64,000 nucleotides of DNA from assembly GCA_035266845.1 (NCBI GenBank), contig DATFMP010000103.1:83325-147324 (forward strand), written 5' to 3'. Both the position numbers and the translations under genes were made by a program. Under the pieces are notes generated by a model. That model ran no database searches. It saw only the letters and a program-made list of their open reading frames with translations, and had not been told where the DNA came from. Positions 1-8,674 of this stretch are shown here, piece after piece (positions within the stretch are counted from its first letter, which is position 1; every line of letters begins with the position of its first letter). This DNA comes from DATFMP01 sp035266845 (GTDB lineage: Bacteria; SAR324; JACQKK01).

Positions 1-1789
1 CGTCCGCCGCCACCTCGTCGTAGAGCGCGAGGGCCTGCTTGTAGTCGTCCCCGACGGGACGGCTGCCCAGCACGTCCGCGATGCGCATCTTGCCGCGCTG
101 CCGGATTTCCGGAGGCGCGTTTTCGATCACTTGGCGATAGACCTTCAGCGCTTCCTCCTCCTTGCCTTCCTCACGCAGGAAGTCGCCCAGACGCAGCCCG
201 ACCAGCTTGGTGTAGCTCTTTTCCGGGTAGTGGTCCACCAGCTTGCGGTAGATCACCCGCGCCACATCGAACTCAGCGTTCTCGTAATACGCCTCGCCCA
301 TGTGGAACAGCAGCAGTGGCCGGTCGTCCGCATAGGTGGGCGTGAGGCGGCGCCCCTTGTCGAACTCCGCCTTGGCGTCCACGTAGCGCTTCAGATTGAA
401 GAACGCATCGCCCAGGTTGTAGTGCGCGGGTCCCGTCAGGTCCGGATCGCCGTCGCGCACCAGGAACTCGTTGAAGCTCTTGACGGCCTCGGGATACTTC
501 TGCAGCTCCAGGTCGTTGCGTCCCTCGTAGTAGTACGAGTCCGGCGTATACGGGTACGTGCTCGGGAAGCGCTCCTGCAGAATCTCGTAGTGGACGTTGG
601 ACTCGTTGTGGAAGCCCATGCGCTCGTAGGCGCGCCCAATCTGGAACAGGGCCCGCGGGATCAGCTGGGTGTCGTAGCCGATCTTCTCGGCCGAGCGGAT
701 CGCCGACTGGTAGTTCACGATCACGTCGTGGAAGTTGTCGCCCTTGCCGGCCACCACCTGCTCGTATTCGGAGTCCGCCGCCCGGAAGAACGCGCGCACA
801 CCCAGCAGGCTGTTCGGCGCGGAATCGAACACACGCAGGAAGAGCTGGTCGGCCCGCCGGTAGTGGCCTGCGCGATACTCCCGCTCCGCCAGCTCATAGT
901 TGGCCGTGACCAGCGGGTTCTTCTCCTGCTGTAGCAGTGTCTCCAGGGGGATCTCGTGGGCCGCCGGCGGCCGCGCACGCGGCTGGCCAGGGCCCGGCGC
1001 TTGGGCACCTGCCACGGCCTCGCCGGGTGGCCGGAAATCCAGCACCACCCGCGGCGGCGCGGGCAGCACGAGCGACTTCGTCTCCAGGTCGGACTGCTTG
1101 ATCTGCACGCGCAGGATGGTGTCCGGCCCGTCGCGCTCCACGCTCTGCACGGCGACGCGCTCGTCCTGCGCGTTCACCGGCAGGGCCAGCGTCGGCGTCA
1201 CCGCCTTGAGCCGCACCAGGTACGTGTCGCCCTCCCGGCGCTGCTCGATCTGCGGCCGCCCGGAAAGCTCCAGCACCAACCGCGAGCCGTCGCGGTAGGG
1301 GGCCAGCCGCACGCCGGTGAGCACGATGCCCTGGGGTACCTCGGCGCGCTCCAGTGCCAGCACCATGTGGTCGGCAGGGCCCTTGCCCTCCACGTTGTAG
1401 GCCAGGGCTCCGGAGCGCAGGCGCAGCTTGGCCCAGGTGTCGGTCTTGTCCACCTGCTCAAAGGAAATGCCGACCAGATAGGGGTCGTTGAACGCGATCT
1501 CGTGGCGCCCGTTGGCCAGCGCCACCTTGGCGTTGGTGAACTTCACCACGATGACCTGCCGCGGGACGTTGCCCACCACCTGGAACGTGGTGGGACTGGA
1601 GAGCAGGAACCGCACGTTGAGCCGCTCGCCGTCCCGGCGCAACTGGACGCCCCGGATTTCCGCCGGGTCGCTGCCCTGCCCGTGCGCAAGCCCCCCCAGC
1701 AGCACCAGCGCGGCCAGCAGCAGCCCCGCCTGCCGGCATGCACCGCGCAGCGGATGCAGATGCGCCCGTTTGCCTTGCGTATCGTCCAT
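1..1789 (-). CDS. Exported TPR-repeat protein with AMIN-like N-terminal domain (C-terminus outside window)
   Basis: Start is ATG at 1789 with AAGGGA just upstream. The frame stays open to base 1, so about 596 codons are seen and the C-terminus is missing. Residues about 17-35 (AGLLLAALVLLGGLAHGQ) are a hydrophobic signal peptide. Residues about 40-120 (GVQLRRDGERLNVRFLLSS, IVVKFTNAKV) look like an AMIN-type beta domain, a fold often found in envelope and secretin-associated proteins. From about residue 300 it becomes helical TPR-like repeats, for example LFQIGRAYERMG, LVGLRLGDFL and EALKVYRQVIE. It is the third gene of a unit with a membrane coiled-coil protein and bactofilin, which suggests envelope assembly or scaffolding. 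The precise role is unknown. Confidence 0.8.
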   Translation of the reverse strand, partial: MDDTQGKRAHLHPLRGACRQAGLLLAALVLLGGLAHGQGSDPAEIRGVQLRRDGERLNVRFLLSSPTTFQVVGNVPRQVIVVKFTNAKVALANGRHEIAFNDPYLVGISFEQVDKTDTWAKLRLRSGALAYNVEGKGPADHMVLALERAEVPQGIVLTGVRLAPYRDGSRLVLELSGRPQIEQRREGDTYLVRLKAVTPTLALPVNAQDERVAVQSVERDGPDTILRVQIKQSDLETKSLVLPAPPRVVLDFRPPGEAVAGAQAPGPGQPRARPPAAHEIPLETLLQQEKNPLVTANYELAEREYRAGHYRRADQLFLRVFDSAPNSLLGVRAFFRAADSEYEQVVAGKGDNFHDVIVNYQSAIRSAEKIGYDTQLIPRALFQIGRAYERMGFHNESNVHYEILQERFPSTYPYTPDSYYYEGRNDLELQKYPEAVKSFNEFLVRDGDPDLTGPAHYNLGDAFFNLKRYVDAKAEFDKGRRLTPTYADDRPLLLFHMGEAYYENAEFDVARVIYRKLVDHYPEKSYTKLVGLRLGDFLREEGKEEEALKVYRQVIENAPPEIRQRGKMRIADVLGSRPVGDDYKQALALYDEVAAD

Positions 1790-1911
1790 GGTCCCTTGCG
1801 GGTACTCAGCCGGCCTCTTCCTGAAGCCGGGTCGCCCTCCGCGCGTGGGGGCGGTGTTTGCCGATGCGCTCCGGCGGCAGGCTCGCACGCCGGGCAGGCC
1901 GGGGCCGCCGG

Positions 1912-2391
1912 TCAGGCGCTGGCCGGCCCCTCGGTCTTGACGCGCTCGGCCGCGCGGCCATCCTCCTGGGCCGGCACGGATTGAGACGCGCGCCGCGACG
2001 GCGGGGTGCGGCTGCCGCCGGCATCCCCATTGGCCATGTGGCAATAGCCGTGAAACTCGGCTCCGCCCTCGATCATCAGGTCGGCCGTAAACACGTCGCC
2101 CCGCAGCAGTCCGGAACGGAATATCTCGACACGTTCGCTGGCATGCACGTTGCCCTCCACCCGGCCACTGATGAGCACGGAGTCCGACACGATATCCCCC
2201 GTCACCGTGGCCTGCTGGTTGATGATGAGCACCGAGCCACTGCCCGGCTCGGCGGCGATGTTGCCCACCACCGTGCCGTCGATGCGCAGCGTGCCGCGGA
2301 AGCGGATCGCGCCCTCGAACTTGGTATCCGTGCCAAGCAGCCCGATGTCTTTTTCCGGCTGCGGCGTTTCAGTCCTGCCTCGTCCAAACAA
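1912..2391 (-). CDS. Bactofilin family polymer-forming cytoskeletal protein
   Basis: A 159-residue protein whose core (residues about 15-115) is a right-handed beta-helix ladder typical of bactofilins: regularly spaced hydrophobics in FEGAIRFRGTLRIDGTVVGNI, VTGDIVSDSVLISGRVEGNV and VEIFRSGLLRGDVFTADL. Both tails are short and polar, as usual in this family. Bactofilins self-assemble into nucleotide-independent filaments and often recruit envelope enzymes. The start appears to be TTG at 2391, 8 bases after the stop of the preceding membrane protein gene, so the two are probably translated from one message. The downstream exported TPR protein may be a partner; that is inference from gene order. 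Confidence 0.9.
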   Translation of the reverse strand: MFGRGRTETPQPEKDIGLLGTDTKFEGAIRFRGTLRIDGTVVGNIAAEPGSGSVLIINQQATVTGDIVSDSVLISGRVEGNVHASERVEIFRSGLLRGDVFTADLMIEGGAEFHGYCHMANGDAGGSRTPPSRRASQSVPAQEDGRAAERVKTEGPASA

Positions 2392-2399
2392 TCGGCAAC

Positions 2400-3176
2400 C
2401 TATAGGCTCGTGACTTGCTGGGTGTGCACCGTCGGATGGTCCTTGAAGAACAGGTCGCGCTCCAGCTCGAAGCGCTCGCGCAGCAGCAGCCCCCCACGTG
2501 GGGAAAACAGGTACAGCGTCACGTGGGTGAAGTACTCCTCATCGGACTGCCGCCGCACCTTGCGCCGGAACGTGACCGCATCGCGGATGCGCGTGAAGCG
2601 GATCCCCAGCTTGTAGGTTTCGGGAAAGCCATCCGTGTTCGTGTTCACGCTGGGCGAGGTCACGAACTGGATGGGATTCTTGTCATCGTTCTCAAAGATC
2701 GCGAAAAGATAGCCCCCGCGGTTGTTCGAGGGGTCGCCCTGGTTCTGCAGCCGGAAGCTCACTTCGATCGTGCGCCCGCTGACCCGAGTGGTGAACGCCG
2801 TCACGCGAATCGGCGGCTGGTACAACGCATCGCCGAAGTGCAGCGTGTAGTCCTCGCGCACCTGCGTGGGCCGGGCGCTCTTGTTGCTGGCCCGCGCCAG
2901 AAAGGCATGCTCCTTGGCCTCGAAGGCCTCCTGATTGGCCGAGAGAATCTGCTCGCGCAGGGCGTTGCGCTCCTGGCGCAGCTTTTCGGTCTCGTGCTCC
3001 ATCTCCTGCACGCGCTGGAAGCTGAACACATACAGCACGCTCAGCACGGCCAGCACCACCACCAGCAGGCCCACCAGCACGCCGCCCACATAGACCCGCC
3101 ACACGGGCACGTTCCAGGACAGCGGGCGCCCGTAGTTCTTGGAAATGATGAAGGTGATGGTATCCTGCACCCGCAT
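2400..3176 (-). CDS. Single-pass membrane protein with periplasmic coiled coil
   Basis: A 258-residue protein with a short cytoplasmic N-terminus, one membrane helix at about residues 27-53 (VYVGGVLVGLLVVVLAVLSV) and a coiled coil at about 55-85 (EMEHETEKLRQERNALREQ). A soluble beta-rich C-terminal domain of about 150 residues follows (IRVTAFTTRVSGRTIEVSFRL, YKLGIRFTRIRDAVTFRR). This resembles the uncharacterised DUF6776-like proteins next to bactofilin genes in Gammaproteobacteria, but I cannot confirm the family by reading alone. It is the first gene of the bactofilin unit. The topology suggests an anchor linking the cytoplasmic bactofilin to the periplasm (inferred). Confidence 0.75.
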   Translation of the reverse strand: MRVQDTITFIISKNYGRPLSWNVPVWRVYVGGVLVGLLVVVLAVLSVLYVFSFQRVQEMEHETEKLRQERNALREQILSANQEAFEAKEHAFLARASNKSARPTQVREDYTLHFGDALYQPPIRVTAFTTRVSGRTIEVSFRLQNQGDPSNNRGGYLFAIFENDDKNPIQFVTSPSVNTNTDGFPETYKLGIRFTRIRDAVTFRRKVRRQSDEEYFTHVTLYLFSPRGGLLLRERFELERDLFFKDHPTVHTQQVTSL

Positions 3177-3468
3177 GCGGTTTCCTTGCCCGTGCTAGCG
3201 ACGCGGTGCTACAGAAAGCGGGAAGCAGCCGATGACCGGCCATCCCTGGCGGAAGGGGGAGAGCGGCTTCAAGAAGGTCACTCCCGGCGGATATCCGTAC
3301 CCGTGACTTTCGAATCCAAAGCAAATGATTTATAAAAGATTTTCGTTCTCAAGGCAACGGTTTCCGCCGCCGGGCACCCAGGGGGTTCCGGGGAGCGCCG
3401 CCCGCTGCGGCGCGGCCGGGGCCTAACTGCGCGCCGCCTGTCGCGGAGCCCATCCAACCGAAGGAGCC

Positions 3469-4200
3469 ATGCGCTTCGGCATCCTCAAGGCCGGGACGGC
3501 CACCCGCCGCACCCGCGAACGCGTGGGCGACATGGATGCCCAGTTCATGGCGCTGCTGGCCCAACCGGGGCAGCAGTGGGAGACCTTCGACGCGGAGCAC
3601 GGGGAAGTCCCAGCCGATCCGGGAGCCTTCGATGCGCTGCTCATCACGGGCAGCGCCGCCTCCGTCTGCGACGCCGACCCCTGGATCGAACGCCTGCTGG
3701 AGACGATCCGCACCGCCTACGCGCAGCAGGTGCCCTTGCTGGGCATCTGCTTCGGCCTGCAGGCCGTGGCGCAGGCCCTTGGCGGCAAGGTCGCGCCCAA
3801 CCCCCAGGGCTGGGACCTGGGCGTTGCGGCCCTGGAGCTGACCGAGGCCGGCCGCCGCGTGCCTACGCTGGCGGGAGCTGCGCAGCCGCTGCAGATTCTG
3901 GAATCGCACTCGGATATCGCCGTTGCGCTGCCCCCCGGGGCCGTGGTGCTGGCCGCCAGCCCACGCACCCCGGTAGAGATCTTCACCCTGGGCGAGCGCG
4001 TGCTGTGCCTGCAGGGGCACCCGGAGATGGACCGCGAGATGGTGCGTGAACTGCTGGAGAAGCGCTCGCAGAAGGGTTTGCTCGATCCGCAGCGCGCAGC
4101 CGAAGGGGAGGCATCGCTGCGCCTGACACCGCACACCGCGTTCCTGCAGGGCTGGCTGCGTGCGTTCCTACGGGACGGGCGCATGCCGACAGCCGCCTGA
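3469..4200 (+). CDS. Class I glutamine amidotransferase-like protein
   Basis: A 243-residue stand-alone GATase1 domain. The nucleophile elbow is VPLLGICFGLQAVAQALGG near residue 90, with Cys in GICFG, and the later His/Glu pair sits in CLQGHPEMDREM near residue 180. LLITGSAASVCDADPWIERL is the typical oxyanion-side strand of GuaA/YfeJ-like proteins. The synthetase partner domain is absent, so the acceptor substrate is unknown; such proteins act on GMP-like, gamma-glutamyl or unknown substrates. The start is supported by AAGGAG seven bases upstream of ATG 3469. It is apparently monocistronic. Confidence 0.88.
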   Translation: MRFGILKAGTATRRTRERVGDMDAQFMALLAQPGQQWETFDAEHGEVPADPGAFDALLITGSAASVCDADPWIERLLETIRTAYAQQVPLLGICFGLQAVAQALGGKVAPNPQGWDLGVAALELTEAGRRVPTLAGAAQPLQILESHSDIAVALPPGAVVLAASPRTPVEIFTLGERVLCLQGHPEMDREMVRELLEKRSQKGLLDPQRAAEGEASLRLTPHTAFLQGWLRAFLRDGRMPTAA

Positions 4201-4422
4201 CCACAGTCCCCGGGGGACTTGCCGCGGGGGGACCGAGGCCGTCGCGCTTCAACACCGGAACACTCCATGGGGGTTCCGCTGCAGCCGTGCGGGTCTGGAC
4301 ACCCGGGTGCATGGCGGGGCGGCATGTGCCGCAGCAGCCACTGGCTACCCAAGGCTGGCCCGTGCTATGAGCGCCTTGCAACGAAATACGTCGTGCTCAC
4401 CTGCAATTAACGCTGTCCGCCG

Positions 4423-6477
4423 ATGAAGACACTGCTGTACCGGTCGCGCACGGTGCTGGAGCGATTCCAGTCGCACGAGTACGTCTTCAGCTTGGCGGTG
4501 GCCATGGTGGTGGGGGTTCTCACCGGGCTGGCAGCGGTGGTGCTGCGCTACCTGATCGTGAGCATCCAGTGGGCGAGTGCCTTTCTGCCCGAATGGAGCC
4601 TGACGGCGCTGGGCGTGGCCGCGGTGGGCATCGTGGCGGCACCCATCGTGGGCGGGCTGGTGGTGGGGCCCATCATCACTTTTCTCGCCCCGGAGGCCAA
4701 AGGCCACGGCGTGCCGGAGGTGATGTCCGCGGTGATCCTCAAGGGCGGCTTCATCCGTCCCCGCGTGGCGGCGGTGAAGGCGGTGGCTTCCGCCATCACC
4801 ATCGGCTCCGGCGGCTCCGTGGGGCGGGAGGGCCCGATCATTCAGATCGGCTCCTCGGTGGGCGCCACGCTGGGCTACGTGCTGCATACGCCACCACGCC
4901 TGATGCGCACCTACGTGGCTTGCGGGGCGGCGGGGGGCATCGCCGCGGCCTTCAACGCGCCCATCGCCGGCGCCCTGTTCGCCGTGGAGGTGATCCTGGG
5001 CGACTTCGGCTTCGTGCGCCTGGCGCCCATCGTCACGAGCTCCGTGATGGCCACGGTGGTGGCGCGCAGCATCCTGGGCGATCTGCTGGCCTTCCAGGTG
5101 CCGCACCTGAGCCTGATGCACCCCGTCGAGCTGAGCTTCTACGTGGGGGTGGGTCTGGCCTGCGGGCTGGCTGCGGTGGCCTTCATCTACGCGCTGGACT
5201 ACCTGGAGGACGTGTTCGACAAGCATATGCCCCGCGTCCCCAACTGGGTGAAGCCGGGCATCGGCGGCATCGGGGTGGGCCTGATGGGCCTCATGCTGCC
5301 GCAGACCTTCGGGCTGGGCTATTCCACCATGGACGGCGCGCTGCACAGCCAGCTGGCCGTGGGGCTGCTGGTGCTGCTGGTGTTCGGCAAGCTCTTCGCC
5401 ACCTCCATCACCCTGGCCTCCGGCGGCTCCGGGGGCATCTTCGCGCCCTCGCTGTTCATGGGTTCCATGGTGGGCGGCACGGTGGGCTGGGTTGCCAACC
5501 AGTTCCTGCCGGAGCTAACCGCTCCCAGCGGCGCCTATGCGCTGGTGGGCATGGGCGCCATGGTGGGCGCCGCCACGCATGCGCCGATCACGGCCATCGT
5601 GATCATCTTCGAGATGACGAACGACTACAAGATCATCCTGCCGCTGATGATCAGCGTAATCATCGCCGTGCTGACCGCCAGCGCGCTGTGCCGGGAGTCT
5701 ATCTACACCGAGAAGCTGCGGCGCCTGGGCATTGACTACGACACGGGCCCGGAAGTCAACGTCCTGCGGCGCAGCACCGTGCGCGACATCATGCGGGAAC
5801 AGTTCGATCAGGTGCCGCAGGATCTGCCGTTTAACTTCCTCTACGACCAGCTGCTGCAGACCGCCCGGGCCTATCTGCCCGTGGTGGACGAAGGGGGCTC
5901 GCTGCTGGGCCTGGTCTCCCGCGACGTGGCGCACAGCTTCGGGCGCGACCGCTCGGACCTCACGGACGTCGTCGTGGCCCGCGACCTGGCGGACAGCGAA
6001 TACCCGTTCCTGATGCCTTCGGATCGGCTGGACCAGGCCATGCAGCGCTTCAACGAGTCCGACATGCGCGAGCTGTACGTGGTGGAGGACATGGTGGACC
6101 GCCGCGTGGTGGGCATGGTGCACAAGGGCGACCTGATGGACGTCTACCACCGGGAAATGGTCAAGCGGGCCACGGGCGATGTGTTCGCGTACACGCTCAA
6201 CCGGCCGCACGGCGTGGAGACCGTCAAGGTGATGGACGGCTACGGCATCATCGAGGTCGAGTCGCCCCACAATTTTACCGGAAAGGTGCTGCGCGAGCTG
6301 GACCTGCGCAATCGCTTCGGCGTCAACGTGCTGGCCGTGAAGCGCCGCACGCCCGGCGCGGACAACGGCGGCACCCGCGTGTGGGTGCCGGAAAGCTCGG
6401 ATCGCCTGCAGGATGGCGACGTGCTCGTGCTGATGGGCCGCACGGAAGACATCGACGGCCTGCAGCGGCGCTGGTAA
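4423..6477 (+). CDS. ClC-family chloride/proton transporter with CBS pair and TrkA-C domain
   Basis: A 684-residue protein. Residues about 20-430 carry the ClC membrane core: GHGVPEV (selectivity loop 1), GSGGSVGREGPIIQ with the gating Glu of GREGP retained, and GGSGGIFAPSLFMGS (GxFxP loop). The retained gating Glu favours a Cl-/H+ exchanger or gated channel of the inner membrane. Residues about 440-580 contain two CBS motifs (VRDIMREQFDQVPQDL, YPFLMPSDRLDQAMQRF), usually nucleotide-sensing. The last 80 residues (VLRELDLRNRFGVNVLAVKR, LQDGDVLVLMGRTEDIDGL) form a TrkA-C-like ligand domain. The ClC-CBS-TrkA_C order is known in bacteria. No fluoride riboswitch was recognised upstream. Confidence 0.93.
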   Translation: MKTLLYRSRTVLERFQSHEYVFSLAVAMVVGVLTGLAAVVLRYLIVSIQWASAFLPEWSLTALGVAAVGIVAAPIVGGLVVGPIITFLAPEAKGHGVPEVMSAVILKGGFIRPRVAAVKAVASAITIGSGGSVGREGPIIQIGSSVGATLGYVLHTPPRLMRTYVACGAAGGIAAAFNAPIAGALFAVEVILGDFGFVRLAPIVTSSVMATVVARSILGDLLAFQVPHLSLMHPVELSFYVGVGLACGLAAVAFIYALDYLEDVFDKHMPRVPNWVKPGIGGIGVGLMGLMLPQTFGLGYSTMDGALHSQLAVGLLVLLVFGKLFATSITLASGGSGGIFAPSLFMGSMVGGTVGWVANQFLPELTAPSGAYALVGMGAMVGAATHAPITAIVIIFEMTNDYKIILPLMISVIIAVLTASALCRESIYTEKLRRLGIDYDTGPEVNVLRRSTVRDIMREQFDQVPQDLPFNFLYDQLLQTARAYLPVVDEGGSLLGLVSRDVAHSFGRDRSDLTDVVVARDLADSEYPFLMPSDRLDQAMQRFNESDMRELYVVEDMVDRRVVGMVHKGDLMDVYHREMVKRATGDVFAYTLNRPHGVETVKVMDGYGIIEVESPHNFTGKVLRELDLRNRFGVNVLAVKRRTPGADNGGTRVWVPESSDRLQDGDVLVLMGRTEDIDGLQRRW

Positions 6478-6498
6478 CTACCCCCCTCCCACTCACCC

Positions 6499-7356
6499 AT
6501 GAGCATGAATCCGACCCCGCCCCAAAGCCACATCGTGGAAGCCAACGGCCTGCGCCTGCACCACCTGGATTGGGGCACGGCCGACAAGCATCCCATCGTG
6601 ATGCTCCACGGCATCCGCCTGCACGCCTATGTGTGGGGCGATTTCTGCCGGCGCTTCCGCGCGTCGCACCACGTGCTGACGCTGGACCAGCGCGGGCACG
6701 GCGACAGCACCTGGGCGCCGGGCACGCACTATCACCTGCACGACTATTACGAGGACCTGCACGCCGTGATGGAGGCGCGCGGTCTGGAGCAGGTAACGCT
6801 GATCGGTCACTCGCTGGGCGCCCGCGTGTGCCTCCTCTACAGTTACCTGCACCCGGAGCGCGTGCGCCGCTTGGTGCTGGTGGATATGGGTGCCGGGCTG
6901 CCTCACATCGGCCCGCGGGACTTCTCCCGCATCACCGAGACGCCCCCGCCGCAGGACTTCGCCTCGCATGCGGAGGCCATCGAGTACCTGCGCGGCATCC
7001 TCAGCATCGGGCCGCGGGAGCTGATTGAGGAGAGCGTCGTGCACGGCATGCGCGAGTTGCCCAGCGGGCGCTTCACCTGGAAGTACGATCCCGTGCTGGG
7101 TGGCCCGCCCCAGCCGCGGCCCGACGCGCGTGAATGGGACCTGTGGGAGGCCGCGCGCGCCATTGACTGCCCCACGCTGCTGCTCCATGGTGAATACAGC
7201 AAGGTCGTCACGCCGGACATCATCTCCCGCATGCAGGTGGAGATGGCGGACCTCCGCACCGAATTGGTCGAGCGCGCCGGTCACGCCCTGTTCACCGACC
7301 AGCCGCAGGTTTTTGCGGAAAGCGTGACACGCTTCCTGCAAGAGACGGCCGACTGA
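6499..7356 (+). CDS. Alpha/beta hydrolase
   Basis: A 285-residue cytosolic hydrolase of the alpha/beta fold. It has the oxyanion strand VMLHGIRLHAYVWG, the RGHGDS motif, the nucleophile elbow GHSLGA (Ser near residue 112) and the C-terminal catalytic His in RAGHALFTDQP, with a plausible acid in LLLHGEYSKVVTPD. No signal peptide is seen. The substrate cannot be inferred; esterase, lactonase or C-C hydrolase are all possible. It begins 21 bases after the ClC gene and lies in the same direction, so it may be co-transcribed, but the functions show no obvious link. Confidence 0.88.
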   Translation: MSMNPTPPQSHIVEANGLRLHHLDWGTADKHPIVMLHGIRLHAYVWGDFCRRFRASHHVLTLDQRGHGDSTWAPGTHYHLHDYYEDLHAVMEARGLEQVTLIGHSLGARVCLLYSYLHPERVRRLVLVDMGAGLPHIGPRDFSRITETPPPQDFASHAEAIEYLRGILSIGPRELIEESVVHGMRELPSGRFTWKYDPVLGGPPQPRPDAREWDLWEAARAIDCPTLLLHGEYSKVVTPDIISRMQVEMADLRTELVERAGHALFTDQPQVFAESVTRFLQETAD

Positions 7357-7417
7357 GTCATCCGGCAAGGCCTCCGGCCCGACCAAACGCCCCAACCCAT
7401 CGCCAGCCCCGCGCCTC

Positions 7418-8152
7418 ATGAAGCCAACGCTGAGGATCGTCCACGCGTCCGACGTCCATCTGGACACGGACTACTATGGCGGCGAGGACAACCTCTCCCT
7501 GCGCGACTACAACCGGGGCGTGTTCTCGCAGCTCCTGCAACGGCTGCGGGCCGAGCAGCCCGACCTGATGCTGCTGCCGGGGGACCTCTTCGACTCCAAC
7601 CGGGCATCCGAGGACACCATCACGTGGTCCATGGAGCAGCTGGGACGCCTGCCGTTCCCCGTGCTCATGATCCCCGGCAACCACGACTGCCTGGAGGAGG
7701 GCGCCATCTACCACCGCTTTGACTTCGGCGCCATTCCCAACGTGGAGATCCTGCTGGCGCCGGAGGGGGCCCTGCACGAGCTGCCGGGTCTGCAGGCATC
7801 GGTGTGGGGCAAGGGCATGGAGGAGCACTCCACCGAGTTTCGGCCGCTGGATGGCCTGCCGGATGCCCAAGCCGACCGCTGGAACCTGGCCATGGGCCAC
7901 GGCATCTATGTGGGCCGCGACGGGTTCAGCTTCCGCTCCTCGCCGGTGGAGGCCAAGCAGATCGCCCGCTCGGGCTATGACTACATCGCGCTGGGGCACC
8001 ACCATGCGCTGCTGGACGTGAGCGCGAAGGACACCGCTGCCTACTACAGCGGCGCACCCGTGCCCATCTCCCAGGATCGGCAGGGCACCTACCTCGTGAT
8101 CGAGCTGCGCGACGGCGAGCCGGCCCAGGTGCACGTGCGGCACCTGGACTAG
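7418..8152 (+). CDS. Calcineurin-like metallophosphoesterase (SbcD/Mre11-like)
   Basis: A 244-residue protein with the five metallophosphoesterase blocks in order: ASDVHLD (metal-binding Asp and His), LPGDLFDS, IPGNHD, AMGHGIY and ALGHHHALLD. The pattern resembles the nuclease domain of SbcD/Mre11 and the YkuE-type DNA repair exonucleases. It lacks the C-terminal capping domain of a full SbcD (about 400 residues) and has no adjacent SbcC ATPase. A stand-alone nuclease or nucleotide phosphodiesterase is likely; the substrate is unknown. Confidence 0.87.
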   Translation: MKPTLRIVHASDVHLDTDYYGGEDNLSLRDYNRGVFSQLLQRLRAEQPDLMLLPGDLFDSNRASEDTITWSMEQLGRLPFPVLMIPGNHDCLEEGAIYHRFDFGAIPNVEILLAPEGALHELPGLQASVWGKGMEEHSTEFRPLDGLPDAQADRWNLAMGHGIYVGRDGFSFRSSPVEAKQIARSGYDYIALGHHHALLDVSAKDTAAYYSGAPVPISQDRQGTYLVIELRDGEPAQVHVRHLD

Positions 8153-8170
8153 GCGCGCATCCCCGCTGCG

Positions 8171-8608
8171 TCAGTACATGTCGTGGGAGAGGTACAGGTC
8201 CCAATCCAGGTAGTAGGCCTTGTGGATGCCGTAGTCGAAGGCCCGGAAGATGAACGCCTCCCGGCTGTACGGCGCTCCGGCGGCCTTGACCTGCTCGAAG
8301 ACGGAGCGAATGTCCTCCAGCAGCGGCGCGATGATCGCCGTGTGCTCCGCCAGATAGGGGGACAGGTTGCGGTCACCAAAGCCCACCACCAGACCCATCA
8401 ACGCACAGTGGTAGTACTCGTCCAGCTCCGCGTCGCTGGGCGGCGGCAGGTGGCGCTCCAACTCGCGGAGCCACGCGTCGAAGTCGGAGTACACCTCCGT
8501 CTTGGCCTTGATGCGCTCGACGGCGCGCGTTTCGGGCGCTTCGACGACGGCAGGAGACTGCTGGTTATGGAGAATCAGGGCCAGTAGCTGCTGCTTGTCT
8601 GGCTTCAA
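8171..8608 (-). CDS. Hypothetical protein, 145 aa, probable TTG start
   Basis: The reading frame has good codon bias and balanced composition, so I regard it as real, but I do not recognise the family. It is mostly helical, without signal peptide or membrane helix, and ends with a run of aromatics (FDYGIHKAYYLDWDLYLSHDMY). The only available start at the 5' end is TTG 8608 (TTG AAG CCA), with no Met until about residue 71. It is convergent with the phosphoesterase gene, 18 bases separating their stops. Confidence 0.65.
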   Translation of the reverse strand: MKPDKQQLLALILHNQQSPAVVEAPETRAVERIKAKTEVYSDFDAWLRELERHLPPPSDAELDEYYHCALMGLVVGFGDRNLSPYLAEHTAIIAPLLEDIRSVFEQVKAAGAPYSREAFIFRAFDYGIHKAYYLDWDLYLSHDMY

Positions 8609-8674
8609 GGCGCGCCGTAAAGGCTGCGGAGGGGAGCGCCGCGGATGCGCCGCGGCGAGGGCGGAAGACCCTGG

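Noticed and set aside
4201..4422. Fluoride riboswitch before the ClC transporter
   Set aside because: The conserved fluoride aptamer pattern was not seen in the 222-base leader.
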